A stretch of DNA of 64,000 bases from Metaphire vulgaris (GCA_018105865.1 CM030833.1:9651881-9715880), one strand, 5' to 3'. Counted from the first letter of the stretch, positions 11,317 to 22,322 are shown. The notes: generated by a model not told the origin, from the sequence alone. Program-made: numbers and translations.

Positions 11317-11424
11317 GCCCCAACCCATCCCCGCCCCGCCCTACCCCCACTGTAGTTGATCGAGACATTGAAGGAGGGTTATGAAATGCGATAGCCTATA
11401 ACGGTCTAACGAAGCTGCTTCTGC

Positions 11425-11727
11425 TGTTGAAACGGCCTCTCTGACCAAGCCCACCCGAAGTGGGGGTGCAGCTGCACCTCCTAGAAAAATGTAGGGGTGC
11501 AATGCACCCCTGGAAAGATGATGGTCTGCACCCCCTCTGCACCCCTTGTATTTCAGGATACAGGGGTGCAGAGTGTGCAGAGGACCTTTTTTGCTTGTGA
11601 AGCTTTTTTTGAGGTAAAATTAAACGTTGATGGCCTTTTTTTTGCTTGTCAAGGATTTGAAAGAGAGAAATGTAACTTTGAAAAAATCTGCACCCCTGAC
11701 CAAAATTTGTTCCGACGGCCCTGTCTC
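11425..11727. mobile_element. hAT-like MITE with two poly-T motifs
   Basis: Contains GGACCTTTTTTGCTTGTGAA at 11582 and GGCCTTTTTTTTGCTTGTCA at 11632, plus repeated GGGGTGCA blocks at both sides. The right end CGACGGCCCTG is hAT-like; the left end is not clear, so the borders are approximate. Confidence 0.6.
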
Positions 11728-12247
11728 CGACCATTTAATTAATCCACACACCAGCTATTAAGCAAGATCAGACAGGGGGTCACTGGTGTCACTGTTCCAG
11801 ATCATTCATTTAGTGTATTTTTCACAGCCCTGGCCTGTAAAAATACTTCATCTATATTAAATTTATTTTGTCTTATGAATGCTGATAAGATAGAAGATTT
11901 ATTTATGCTTAAGATTTGAGTGGGAATAACTGCACGTGAATGATACTTCGACATCAGGGCACGCAGCCTATATTGTGCGGCTTATCTATGAAAATATTTC
12001 CATGCTACTGGATTTCTGCGGCCTGTGCTTATCTATGAAAATATTTACATGCTACTGGATTTCTACTGCCTGTAAACATGGAGTGGCCTATAAGCGTACG
12101 CGGCGAATTGGCATGAAAATACGGTACTGAGAAGGAACTTCAACTGAAATCTGAAAAAACAATTGGTCAAAACACTGATCTGGCCAGCGACACTCTATGG
12201 GGTCAGAAACTTGGATGCGCAGGAAGGAAGACATAAAGATACTAGAG

Positions 12248-12575
12248 CAGCGGTTCTCAACCTGGGGGTCGCGACCCCCACGGGGGTCGAATGACGATTT
12301 GCCAGGGGGTCGCCGGAGACCTTCAGAAATTTAGGGTTGTCTCTTTTATTGTTATTGTGCAAAATTTACTCATTTTAACATGTAAAAAGGCTGATGATCA
12401 AAAAAAGGTCATCAGCTAATTTTAAGATGTAAAAAAGGCTGACAAGCAAAAAAGAAAAGGTCGTCAAGAAATTTTATTCAGCAGGGGCCCGAATTTCTCT
12501 TCTCTGATTGGGGGTCGCCACATTATGGGAATTGAATTAAAAGGGTCGCGGAACTATAAAGGTTGAGAACCGCTG
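12248..12575. mobile_element. hAT MITE (CAGCGGTTCTCAACC)
   Basis: Inverted ends CAGCGGTTCTCAACCTGGGG and AGGTTGAGAACCGCTG, flanked by TACTAGAG and GACTAGAG (7 of 8). The GGGGGTCGCGACCCC box behind the end is typical of this hAT group. Interior has CAAAAAAAGGTCATCAGC and TGACAAGCAAAAAAGAAAAG, variants of the shared poly-T motif in reverse. Confidence 0.93.
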
Positions 12576-12765
12576 GACTAGAGGCATTCAAAATGTGGAT
12601 TGGGCGAAGAATGGAAAAAATCAGCTGGACGGAAAAAATAACAAACGAAGAAGTCTGGAAGAGGATGGAGGAGAAGGAAAGTCTAATAAACACTATTCGT
12701 ACTAGACAAAAGAAGTGGATAGGGTATGCTCTGAGAGAAGATTCATGCCTGCTAAGAGAAGTACT

Positions 12766-13126
12766 TAGGGTTGCCAACTTTGACAAATTGCAACAAAGGA
12801 CACCCGGTGTGGAAAAACCTTGGTGTCACCCGGTGCAGGGAAAAAGGGTTAACTTCCATCTGAAGTGCAGTGATACGCAAAAAGTGCGGTGACAAGCAAA
12901 AAAGGTCATCTCCCTTCTGAAATACAGTGTCAAGCAAAAAAGGTCATCTCCCTTCTGAAATGGGGTGACAAGCAAAAAAGGAAATTTAAATTGAAATGTG
13001 TGGTTTCATGACTTGATTTTTGAAATAAAGGACAAACCATGGTCCTTTATACAGGCGATGAAGGACAAGGACTCAGAGGTGCATTAAAGGACTGTCCTTT
13101 GAAATAAAGGACAGTTGGCAACCCTA
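12766..13126. mobile_element. hAT MITE (TAGGGTTGCCAAC), copy 1
   Basis: Inverted ends TAGGGTTGCCAACT and AGTTGGCAACCCTA with the exact target duplication GAAGTACT (12758-12765, 13127-13134). It carries three copies of TGACAAGCAAAAAAGG or TGTCAAGCAAAAAAGG (about 12890, 12930, 12965). A closely related copy is at 28606-28960. Confidence 0.96.
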
Positions 13127-13488
13127 GAAGTACTAAAAAGAAAGATGAAATGGAAAGCTCAGACCAAGGGCATCAATGCTGGAGTGGATGTTCAACGCTA
13201 CGGCAAAAACAAGTATTCAACCCTGAAGAGAAAAGCTCAAGATAGAGAGGTGTGGCAACGCTGGAATATGGAACCTGTCTTTGGACAGAGCACCTAGAGA
13301 AGAACTGGAAACAAAGGCATGACTGCAGACATACATGTAGAGAGAGAGAAGAGCAAAATACTCTAATTTATCTAATTTGGTAGAAGCAGGAATGGAATAG
13401 GTGAGCAATCTTTGAAAGATAAAGTTACTATCAATATAAGTGCCAAAGTTTCTGACACTGCTTGAGAAAGACAGATTACGGAATAGAG

Positions 13489-13490
<2 letters not shown>

Positions 13491-13551
<61 letters not shown>
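13491..13551. repeat. (GA)n microsatellite
   Basis: About 30 uninterrupted GA units. Confidence 0.98.
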
Positions 13552-13555
<4 letters not shown>

Positions 13556-13639
13556 GTGAAGCATAGTCAACTTTAGATCAAAAATGCACAGAATCGATAC
13601 ACTCTGAAAGCAAGATAAATAAAGTTTTGTCAAGGTTAA

Positions 13640-13900
13640 ATCTAAGTCTGTTGGAGTTTAAGCCTAAATGCATCTTTTTTCTTTAGTGTCATAACAATGC
13701 TTCTTCCACTCCTGTCTGCATTCTGTAGCTCTTATAGCTTGAACTAGGCTTAGATTTAAATCTTGACAATCGTTTTCTATAATGTCCAGCCATCTCTTTC
13801 ATTGTCTCATTCTATTTCTCTGTCCCTGTATTCTGCCAAATAGGCACACATACGGCAATTTTTGTTGATCCAGCCAACAGACATGTCCGAACTATCAAAG
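13640..13900 (-). pseudogene. RTE-type LINE 3' tail
   Basis: Minus-strand translation gives RWLDIIENDCQDLNLSLVQA then ECRQEWKKHCYDT, the terminal region of an RTE-type reverse transcriptase ORF. It is followed upstream (in plus coordinates) by (TA)n(CA)n at 13908-13948. Confidence 0.65.
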
Positions 13901-13907
13901 CCGTTTC

Positions 13908-13948
<41 letters not shown>

Positions 13949-14101
13949 TCCACATATATTCAAAAATACTCATATAAAAAGGTGCTTTCTTCATTTTCAG
14001 AAATAATATTACTTTAACGCAATCAATAGCAATCCTGGTCTATGAAATATAAAAATTAAAATATTGATAATACAATAAATATGCAAGGCATTTAATAGGA
14101 C

Positions 14102-14296
14102 CTTTAACTCCTTCTCCTTTGCATCTGAATCCTGGTCAATTTTCTTATCAGCCACACCTTTATCAGATAGCAACTCATGATCAACAATGCTCTCTAGAAA
14201 TGAATTCACCGTCTGAACAGCAGCTCCATCTTCTTTGCATTTAACCAGATCCTCTTTAATCGCATCCAATATAGCCAAGGTTATTTGAAAAATCAC
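14102..14296 (-). CDS. TBC1D9: TBC1D9-like exon 19 seen (TBC domain end)
   Basis: 65 codons in phase 0: VIFQITLAILDAIKEDLVKC then KEDGAAVQTVNSFLESIVDH and a charged stretch ending KEKELK. It matches VIFQLALAVLDANVDKLLNCKDDGEA. Acceptor caag|gtg, donor aag|gtccta. The charged tail (ADKKIDQDSDAKEKE) is divergent. Confidence 0.93.
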
Positions 14297-14399
14297 CTTG
14301 CAGGTAAAGAAATAACAGCATCCATAAATTAAGTATAAAATTCATTGTTCCTCAAATACGATATATCAAATACCTAAACAAAACTGCATAATTGTCATC

Positions 14400-14783
14400 G
14401 TCGTCATCATCAATCATCATTGCTCTCGGCCAACTCATTAGTGGCAATAGCTAGTCAGAAAACATTTCCAGGCCTTTTTGTCCAACATTAGTTTTCTTCC
14501 TTCTGCAATTGTCAGTCGCAATTTTTTCAGATCTTCTGTTATGCTGTCTGCACGTATATTCTAGGCCTGCCTTTTCCTTTTTTTACCTTCCTTGTAAGTG
14601 TAGAGTGCTTTTTTGGGAAGTCTCGAGTCTTCCATCCTATTTACATGTCCATATGATATCAGCCTCGTTTTTCTGTATGTCCATGATGGTATTCTTTAGC
14701 CCAATCCGCTGCTGTATATCTTCATTTCTAAGTTTTCAAAGTCTGCTAATTACCGGTATTATTATTATTATTATTATTATTAT
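14400..14783 (-). pseudogene. decayed LINE 3' fragment with (ATT)n
   Basis: Minus-strand reading gives NEDIQQRIGLKNTIMDIQKN then LETSQKSTL, resembling the DIxxRIG and RLPK blocks at the end of RTE-like LINE ORFs. (ATT)n lies at 14757-14783. The minus-strand 3' end has a GATGATGA/GACGAC tail near 14400. Confidence 0.55.
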
Positions 14784-14799
14784 TTTCAGAAGTTAAATT

Positions 14800-15330
14800 A
14801 AAATTTTTCATACGTTTAATTGCTTGTATAGTCGCAGCAGAGCTGCCGCTTCTGAATTGATATGCGTTAACCTGGTAAAGAGCTATTGTCTACCTATTGT
14901 ATTGTATGGCATGGAAGCCACATGTCCAAACAAAAGTAATCTTAATGCTCTTGACAGACTGATTCAAGTAGTTGTGTGCAAAATTTTTAAAACATGTGAG
15001 GTAGATAATGTTGAGTATATCAGAATCCTGACGGGTTTGGATAGTATGCATGCTATTGTAGAAAAGCGACAAGCATCCTTTGTTAATAGATATGAGAAGA
15101 AGCCACTGTACTTTGCTCAGTGCATTACTAGAATTTGTCTGAGGGCAGAGGCTGTACTGTGTAAAGTTTGTGCTTAGTTTATTTGTTTATTATTAGGTTT
15201 ATTTTATTATTTTTTTATTATTTAGTTTTGTTCAGTTGATTTGTGTTTTCCTTGGTTGTGTACTACTGGTTGTGTACTACTTTTTTATGCTGTGCTTGTC
15301 ACGAATAAAGATGATTATTATTATTATTAA
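14800..15330 (+). pseudogene. LINE C-terminal fragment with (ATT)n tail
   Basis: The open frame 14824-15177 encodes ELICVNLVKSYCLPIVLYGM then SNLNALDRLIQVVVCKIFKT, the post-RT region of a non-LTR retrotransposon (LYGxE, L-LD, KIFKT). A 3' UTR ends in CACGAATAAAGATGATTATT and (ATT)n. Confidence 0.7.
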
Positions 15331-15339
15331 AATGACAAT

Positions 15340-16400
15340 TTCTTGCATGCCATATTACCACATGTCAGGAGCAAGGGCACATTACAGAGTCCAGCTATAG
15401 GCCTACAAATAAAATTAAATAACAGAAATCAAATAAAAAGAAAACAAAATGAATGGACAACAATCTAAGACAGAAGAGAATAAGATTTCCGGAACAGATG
15501 TGTCTCTAGAATTTTCTTGAAGGGTGACAGAGAACAGGATGATTTAACAGACATCGGTAGATTGTTCCATGTCTTTGACCCTGACACTGCAAATGACCTG
15601 GAACCGAGTGATGTTTTGCAATGAGGTATCTTCATAAGACTTTGAGCATCGGACAGCAGGGACAGTTGCAACCTTTGTGATGTTGTCGGTACAAAATACT
15701 CGTGAAGATACTCTGGAGCAATCTGGTTTATTGACTTGAATGAGAAAACAGAATGTTTGTATTCAATTCTCTCTCGAACTTTGAGCCAGTGAAGCCGGTG
15801 AGTTAGTGGGGTGATGTAGTCACTACGTCCAGCACCATAAACAAGCCTAACTCCAAGAATTCTTCTTAGGCAGTTCATTTCTGAAACGAGTACCGGTAAC
15901 CTTTTTTCATCTTCTCTTTTTGTGACCCAGGTTTCTGATCCACACAGTATTTGTGGAATGATGATGGTGCTGCAGATTTGGATTTTGGTATTTAATTTAA
16001 TTTCTTTTGAGTTCCACATGTATTTCAGTCTTCCCATTGTTTTTTTAGTCCTTTTGCTATTTTTTGTTTCTTGACAGCTTCCATTGCTTGATATTTGTCC
16101 TCCTACATAAGTAAAGCCTTTGACCTGTTCAATTTCTGTAATTTCTAGAGTTAAGCACATTTTATTTTCTCCTGTTTTGCTGACCACCATGGTTTTAGTT
16201 TTTGCTGTATTTATCAAACGTTATATTGACTTTGTCTGTTTTTTAGGTCTTTTCTGAACTCTGCAAGCAAGATGATGTCATCTGCAAACTTTAGATTAGA
16301 AATATTTTCTCCATAGCACTTTACACCAAAGTTTAAGTCTTTGGTTGCTATTTTCTATATGGCCTCAAGAATTGTCAACTGAAGACAATTATAAATCTAA
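15340..16400 (-). pseudogene. chimeric LINE open frame: RTE part joined to CR1/L2 part
   Basis: A single minus-strand open frame, 16217-15465 (250 codons), starts with RTE sequence (KTKTMVVSKTGENK, QVKGFTYVGGQISSNGSCQE, GSETWVTKREDEKR, CLRRILGVRL). Near 15850 it passes without a stop into CR1/L2 sequence (SDYITPLTHRLHWLKVRERI, SLGSRSFAVSGSKTWNNLPM) and that element's C-terminus. Upstream, 16220-16370 in another frame encodes LKFADDIILLAEF, the RTE catalytic block. The downstream 15340-15464 is the CR1/L2-type 3' end. The fusion is probably accidental, formed by one element landing in another in the same orientation. Confidence 0.82.
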
Positions 16401-16507
16401 AAACCTATAATGTACAGATCAGAATTTTAAAAAGATGCCTGTAGATATGATTTTAGGATATCATAATTCAAGGATCTATAAATAATGACTGATAAAACTC
16501 AGTCAGA

Positions 16508-17585
16508 GATGCTTCTTGATATGGAAGCATCTCTGGCTGAATTTATTAAACTATCCAAACAAATTTGAATAGAGAAACATTAGGTCAGGCTTTACCGCTT
16601 TACTATACAATATCAAGTGATGCATTTGAAAGCAAACACTCATGTATTAAGCTCAACTCAAATTTCCAATATCCAGAATACTTTGCTTTGATTTCAATCA
16701 TGAATGATTTATATAAGTATGAGGAACCCTTGAATTTGATTTGAACACTGTCAAATGTTTGGTTAATTGCCAGAATTTTTTTACAAGTGCATTAATAAAA
16801 ATCTAAAAAAAAATTAAGTTTCAATATGCCCATTTTTGTAATGTGAATACATCCATTTTATTGACATTGACACAATTTTAAAAACATTTTTAATGAATTT
16901 CTGAAGTTAAGAAAGGCATAAAAAGTAATTTTATTAGTTATAACCCAAAGCATTAAAGAAATGTCAGTACTAGCTTACACACAAACAACCTAACTGCTAA
17001 TAAAACTATAATTCAAGCAGTAAGTTACAACAGAAGTATTTCGACAATCAACAGACCTTGGCACCATCATAGAAAAAACAGTCCATAATCCGAACAGCAT
17101 AGTCAAAAGGCAGAACACTGGGGAAAAAACAAAATTACAAATAAACTTCATACAAAAATATTTCCTCAAGTAAATAAACAAATTTACACTAAATGATCTT
17201 GCAAAGTTAATTCCGAAAAATGTTAATAACAACCAAGCTAAGAATTCATTTAAGAAATTATAATTCTAATCAGAATGATCATCACTACCATACTCGCTAC
17301 ATACAGCTAATTTATAAATAAACTGCAAATCGCCTACAGAGTTTAAAAAATCAGTAAAATGTCATCAACTATAAACTGGATATATTATAAATGCATTATT
17401 CACTAGGTTGCTCAATCATTTCTTGGCCAAAAAATAGTGATTCTAATATTTTCAAACTGCAAAAATTTTTAAAATATGCTCAGCTTCTTGATACAGAAGT
17501 GTCTCTGGCTGAATTTATTAAATTAACTAAACAACTATGGACACAGAAACATTAGGTCCCGGCTTTATTATACAATAGCAATGCT
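16508..17585. repeat. ~100-base direct repeat flanking an exon
   Basis: 16508-16615 and 17478-17580 share CTCTGGCTGAATTTATTAAA, ACAGAAACATTAGGTC-like and GGCTTTAxxGCTTTA blocks in the same orientation about 970 bases apart. The TBC1D9 exon at 17057-17117 lies between them. Both copies can be read as LLDxExSLAEFIKLxKQ, but no host match is known to me. Confidence 0.75.
17057..17117 (-). CDS. TBC1D9: TBC1D9-like exon 18 seen (TBC domain)
   Basis: A 61-base exon encoding VLPFDYAVRIMDCFFYDGAK, matching VMPFESAVVVVDCFFYEGIK. Acceptor cccag|t, donor aag|gtctgt. A ~100-base intronic repeat lies on each side of this exon (16.5 and 17.5 kb). Confidence 0.96.
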
Positions 17586-17630
17586 AAAAATACAATAACA
17601 AATACAATAACTAATAGAAGAATCAAGGAC

Positions 17631-17742
17631 CTGAGAAATATCGTAAGGAACCAAGAGAGCGAGATTAGACTCATCATGCTTAGATGCTGCAGCTGGGCTG
17701 TCATTGACGGAACATATGTCTCAACTAATTCTTCAAACACAC
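17631..17742 (-). CDS. TBC1D9: TBC1D9-like exon 17 seen (TBC domain)
   Basis: 112 bases encoding VFEELVETYVPSMTAQLQHL then SMMSLISLSWFLTIFL, matching GVFEELARDYVPQL and ISLSWFLTLFLS. Acceptor aaag|gt, donor cag|gtcctt, phase 2. Confidence 0.96.
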
Positions 17743-18424
17743 CTTTACAATTGAAGACACATTAGAGTTGTCAATAGAGTAACTAGTTTCTACCACTCTT
17801 TTGAGAGCAGTCATTGTCTTTAGTTTCCAAATTAGTCATCATACACGCAACACTGACTACTGATGTCCGACAGCAAGTTTTGTCAAAATGCCTAAACTCT
17901 CTGATGACATGAGAGAACTGGCAAATCCAAACATATAAAATGTTGGCAGCACTCTATGAGGCAAGAAATCTTTTTCTAGGTTTGTCTAATTCCAAATATT
18001 ATTATCCACCATAAGTTCAACTGGGAGGGATAAGATTATGTCTGCAATTCTTGATATCGTTAAGCATATTCTAGATGATGCATGTACCGGGTACTTGCAG
18101 ATTATTTCTGCAGGTAAATTAGGCAAAATTAGGTAATGCAGCTGAACTCTATAAAAAAATTAAATTAACTAATGTTGCACTGTCTAGCTCAGAAATGATT
18201 TCAAAGTCAATTAAAATCAAAATTATCAGCTCTGTTCTTGAAATAATATTGTGGCAAATGATTTTTCAACTCATTGGTTTGGCTTTATATTTTATTTTCA
18301 ACAGTATCAGTGTTACAAGATGCGTTATAGCAGCAGAAGTTATTTTCAGGTCTTGGTCAATATTTAATTCACTATAAAAGATTCAAGAGAGTGCAATCAC
18401 AAATGTAACAGAGTAATTACTGAC

Positions 18425-18571
18425 CCTGGTCGACCTGTACACCAACTACTTTGTTATTGTAGTAATCGGGAAGTAGTCGTTCACAGATGGCAGTCAACAG
18501 CCAGAATGCTTCCTCTTCACTCAGGTACAGCAGCAGAACACTTGTCATGATGTTGATTCCCTGACAGTAAC
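18425..18571 (-). CDS. TBC1D9: TBC1D9-like exon 16 seen (TBC domain, Gln finger)
   Basis: 147 bases encoding [20 protein letters not shown] then [20 protein letters not shown] and [12 protein letters not shown] carries the second catalytic finger, the glutamine, so both GAP residues are present. Acceptor aatag|gt, donor cag g|gtcagt. A LINE fragment abuts the acceptor side. Confidence 0.97.
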
Positions 18572-18577
18572 CTATTG

Positions 18578-18745
18578 ACAAGACCAAGACAAAGATGGCT
18601 GGATAAAATCAAAGAAGAACTGGAACTGGAGAATTTGACAATTACAGAAGGGTGCAGATTAAGACAAGACCAAGTGGAATGGTTTTGTATCTAGCTATTG
18701 CCACATGCAAGCAGAAAGTGAAGATGATGATGAACCACCAATTGA
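18578..18745 (+). pseudogene. RTE-type LINE 3' fragment abutting a splice acceptor
   Basis: Encodes [20 protein letters not shown] then RLRQDQVEWF and a stop, the terminal block of an RTE-type ORF, then a GATGATGATG tail. Its first bases (gaccaagacaaagatgg) form, on the minus strand, the pyrimidine-rich stretch just before the acceptor of the Gln-finger exon. Confidence 0.75.
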
Positions 18746-19556
18746 CAACAACAAGAGCACACTGATTAATAATAGACTTCTATAACAATTTTTCACAGCA
18801 TGTCTTTGGTACAAAGCATCTAAGACAATTTTTCCAAATGAAATAAATGGGCATGCTATATCAAACAAAAACAGCAATGAAACTTGAACACATAAACCAA
18901 CTTAAATAAGAAAAACTGCATCCAATTTAATAAAATGAATGCCCCAGAAACTGCAAAACATCATTCCAATTTCTATTTCCAAGGGTTTTATCAACTAGTG
19001 TGCCACTTTCTGTTGTCAACAACTATGTAACAGTCAAACAAGATTCTGTCCTGTCTTGTGGTCAGCCATTCTCTTCCTCACTCAGAGCATTAATTAAATA
19101 TATTAACAAGCTACTGACAATTTTTCAACCTGAACATGAAAATGGCATGTACCTGACAAATCAGTCACCAGAGACAGTTCCCAAAAGAGAGAAAAAATTG
19201 GTACAAAAAAGATAAATAAAAACAATAAATACATATTTATTGCTTTTATTTATCTTTTTTGTATTCTGCAAAATATAAAGAATTGGCCATTCTCAAATTT
19301 ACATAATCCATCATCTAGATAAATCTTATCACTTAATTTGAATCGAATAGTTTTCAGTATTGAAATCTGAAATAATGAAATAATTCACATGTACGTATGT
19401 GTGATTATGTGTGCAGGTAAACAAGTATGCATAATGTAAACACCAAAATATTGAGCTAAACTAGAACCACTACATTTTAAAAGCAAAAGGTAACTTAACA
19501 ATCAGCCTTTCCTATGCAGAATGCAATCAATATATAATATGTGTGAGCTTACAAAC

Positions 19557-19746
19557 CAATGTTAGGGTTTTTGAAGGCATAAGCTGTAAGAACCCTTCTC
19601 AACGCATCAATACCAATTTCACTTTGAAAAGCCGGATGTTCTGGAAGTGATCGGTGGAGGTCTCGTTCAATCTCATCAGTCATGAAGTTCTCCATGTTGG
19701 AACTTTTCTCAACCAAAGTGCTGTAAAGTTTTGGATTAGTTGTCAT
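19557..19746 (-). CDS. TBC1D9: TBC1D9-like exon 15 seen (TBC domain, Arg finger)
   Basis: 190 bases encoding [20 protein letters not shown] then [20 protein letters not shown] and [17 protein letters not shown]. The IERDLHR segment fits the TBC IxxDxxR motif, whose arginine is the catalytic finger that completes the Rab active site. Acceptor gttag|atg, donor att g|gtttgt. It starts with an ATG by chance; the preceding exon is the missing one. Confidence 0.97.
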
Positions 19747-20214
19747 CTAACAGTCAAAAATAGATACAAAATGTAACCAATTCAAAAAAATCATTGATCA
19801 TACAACAAAATGAACAAGATTGGCCACCAAATGGGTAACAATTCCATAGTCATGTATTTACAGCTCCAAGTAATACTTTGAAACTGGATCTTTGCAACAC
19901 CAAATAGATAGCATAAAGGGGAGTCTGGAGCTAATGCTTCCCACTTTTAGAGATGTTCCACTGCATAACATTCAATCATCAGTTTTAAACGCTTCACTAA
20001 ACTAAAGAAGAAGCATTGCCACCACAAAGATTTTAATAACTCTAGTTTATCAGATTGAAACCAATTCTTGAAAATTTAAAATGAACATCTGCAAACTCAA
20101 ATATTGGGCTCTACTCTACACACATACATAAAGTCAAACCAACCAAATGTGAAAAATCAACAGACAATTAAACTTGTTACATAAACTCTGAGTGAGAACC
20201 ATCAACATCTTAAG
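19747..20214. other. unassigned intron stretch
   Basis: Nothing recognised on either strand. The missing TBC exon should lie between here and 29318, but no frame in this stretch matches it. Confidence 0.4.
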
Positions 20215-21117
20215 CAATCATTCTCAAAATTTGCAACCGTGCTTTTCATATGCTGCACCAAACTTTGGAACTCAATTCCAGCATCCTTCTGCTGTCTACA
20301 CCATGGTAACATAAATTCTGAGTCACAATTTCCTTCACTTCTTGCAACATTTCCTCAAGTTTCTTTTCTAAACTAAAAGCATTTCTATTAAAAAAATCAT
20401 TTCCTTCATAACTGTAATGTTTCAGATTACCATATTATCTTGTGTATAAAATGCACTTTTATCCTTTTAAAAATCAGTACAAGGTGTGGGTGCGCATTAT
20501 ACAAATAAATAAATTTTATGTACATACAGTTCTATGTACATAACATACATAATTTTAATTTAACCGTATTTTTATGCATATAACACGCGCGTCATACGGG
20601 TTTTTACCTATGCGGTCAGTGATGGAGAAAAACTTTGTTTACACTTCAATTTTCAAAATGAATTTGCCAGAAAATTGTGATTGTCTAGGTTACTCAATAA
20701 ACATTCAGTGATAGTTTTTAAAAAAATGATGTAGGCTCATTGTTTTATGGCTTAATGATGGCCGCCTGTGGGGGGGGGGGAACTGTCTACTCTTTCAATT
20801 TTAAGCAGAATTTGAAAGACAATTGTGATTATCCAGGTTAATTAATAGAGATGCTAATAGGAAATTTTGGGTGTGAATTATACATAGGTATTAACATTTT
20901 TACATTATGATAACTCTAAAAACTAAGGGTGCATATCATACATAGGTGCGTATTATACCCCAAGATAATACGGTAAATGACCCTGCATGAATTACCCCAA
21001 TCTTTGACGATAGCCACTTGATCCTAAGATTAAGAGCATAGGAATAAGGAACTACTGCAGTGCTGAATTTAAAAGTGCTATAGAAATTCAAGAAATTCTG
21101 CTTACTTACTTACTTAA
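20215..21117 (+). pseudogene. LINE 3' end interrupted by a TA-flanked DNA element
   Basis: 20240-20290 encodes AFHMLHQTLELNSSI or, in the shifted frame, AAPKLWNSIPASF, the C-terminal tail of a CR1/L2-like ORF. It resumes after 20975 with AAAGTGCTATAGAAATTCAAG and the tail CTTACTTACTTA. The DNA element 20430-20973 sits between. Heavily decayed. Confidence 0.65.
20430..20973. mobile_element. TA-flanked DNA element (CCATATTATCTTGTGTATAA)
   Basis: Left end CCATATTATCTTGTGTATAA and right end TTATACCCCAAGATAATACGG are ~28-base imperfect inverted repeats flanked by TA, as in Tc1/mariner-like elements. CCGTATTTTTATGCATATAA at 20573 repeats the end inside the element. No transposase. Confidence 0.75.
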
Positions 21118-21344
21118 CAGCAATAGGCATTTAAACGGGGCACTAGATGTTAGCAGGGAGATTGATATCATCTCTTTTCTCAATGGAAAAGTGTTTAAAA
21201 TTAACAATTTATAAATAATTATTTTAAACTACCATATATCAGCCTGCAGGAAAAAATTAATCATCCCCAAAGTTCTGTTCTCCATAAAATCACAAATTAT
21301 AATTATCTCATCTGATTTATGGTTGTCTTTGGAATGACCAAGTC

Positions 21345-21745
21345 ATGCCACTTCTTCAACACAAAATTCAAATCCTCAAAAGCAACACCTTCAAGCGATG
21401 TCTGTTCACCTAGCAAATCGTGAAAGAACCAACTACTTCTTCTCACCCATCCCAGATCTATCTCAGCGATCACTGTTCCTCCGCTCCAGCAGTCATGTTC
21501 AACTTATTGTCCCTCCTTTAGCCAAGACTGCCAATTTCTGTAATAGATCAGCTTCTCAAGGCATTCAAATACTGTGGAACACACTGCAGGACAATGCTAC
21601 ATAAGCAAACTCTATTTGTCTCATTCAAGCGGAATTTAAAGACTCACTTTGCGTCTAATAAAAGCAAACTTTGTTAAGTGCTGTTGACTTTGGCCCTCAC
21701 CATGTCTGTGGCACTTATAAAAATTGCCTCGATGATAATAATAAC
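21345..21745 (+). pseudogene. CR1/L2-type LINE 3' end
   Basis: The frame encodes RSLFLRSSSHVQLIVPPLAK then QGIQILWNTLQDNAT, the C-terminal tail of the ORF. The 3' UTR AAGTGCTGTTGACTTTGGCC and a GATAATAATAA tail follow. Confidence 0.8.
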
Positions 21746-21756
21746 ACTGGTTAATA

Positions 21757-21885
21757 CACAATTTGGTGCCTGAAATGTTAGACCTTTTCTTGAGTAATTT
21801 TGGTCCCCAGGTTCCAGAAAAGTTATCAGTTTTGCCTCATCAGCTCTAGTTTTTGAGATATGGTTTAGTCACCCTTATATTTTGG
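21757..21885 (-). repeat. inverted copy of the 160-base repeat at 27.5 kb
   Basis: The minus strand reads CCATATCTCAAAAACTAGAG, then CAAGAAAAGGTCTAACATTTC and GGCACCAAATTG, clearly related to both units of the tandem repeat at 27460-27784. Confidence 0.75.
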
Positions 21886-21924
21886 TTCTACTAATAATGC
21901 GATAAATGATGAATCCTTAGTTAG

Positions 21925-22205
21925 TTAGTTAGTTAATATGACAACTTATATAGCGCTATAGTCACAGCAGGCCAAGATCAAGAGCGCTTTACAGATTGCA
22001 CTTAAATGAGATGTTAAACAAGTGCGTCTTTAGTCTGGTAGCAAACATTTCTAGACTAGTCGCGTTAGTCACAATGTCAGGCAGCGAATTCCAGAAGAGG
22101 GGATTCCCCGGGTGAAAGACCTCTCCCCAAATTTCACTGTCTTAGATGGAGGGGGTACAACCAATTGGACCCGATTACATGAACGAAGCTGCCGCCGACA
22201 GTCAG
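21925..22205 (-). pseudogene. CR1/L2-type LINE 3' end
   Basis: Reverse orientation: TATATAGCGCTATAGTCACA to AGAGCGCTTTACAG is the reversed 3' UTR. The coding tail then reads KTSVKFGERSFTRGIPSSGI-like residues with CGAAGCTGCCG at the far end. The (TTAG)n run at 21915-21935 is its tail. Confidence 0.75.
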
Positions 22206-22322
22206 TAAGCGATGAAATCAGATGAAATTCTATGTTTTAACTAAATATTTAAATATTTAATAAAGCATTCCAATTAAGGATAAAGAAATATAGAGGCTAT
22301 TTAAGTAAAGTAAACCTACATC

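Larger units (their letters stand above)
12125..13300 (+). pseudogene. RTE-type LINE C-terminus split by two MITEs
   Basis: With the MITEs at 12248-12575 and 12766-13126 and one target copy each removed, the line reads KKQLVKTLIWPATLYG, SETWMRRKEDIKILEAFKMW, RRMEKISWTEKITNEEVW, KKWIGYALREDSCLLREVLK and EVWQRWNMEPVFGQST followed by a stop. This is the C-terminal end of an RTE-type reverse transcriptase ORF, with at least one frameshift before the first MITE. Confidence 0.88.
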
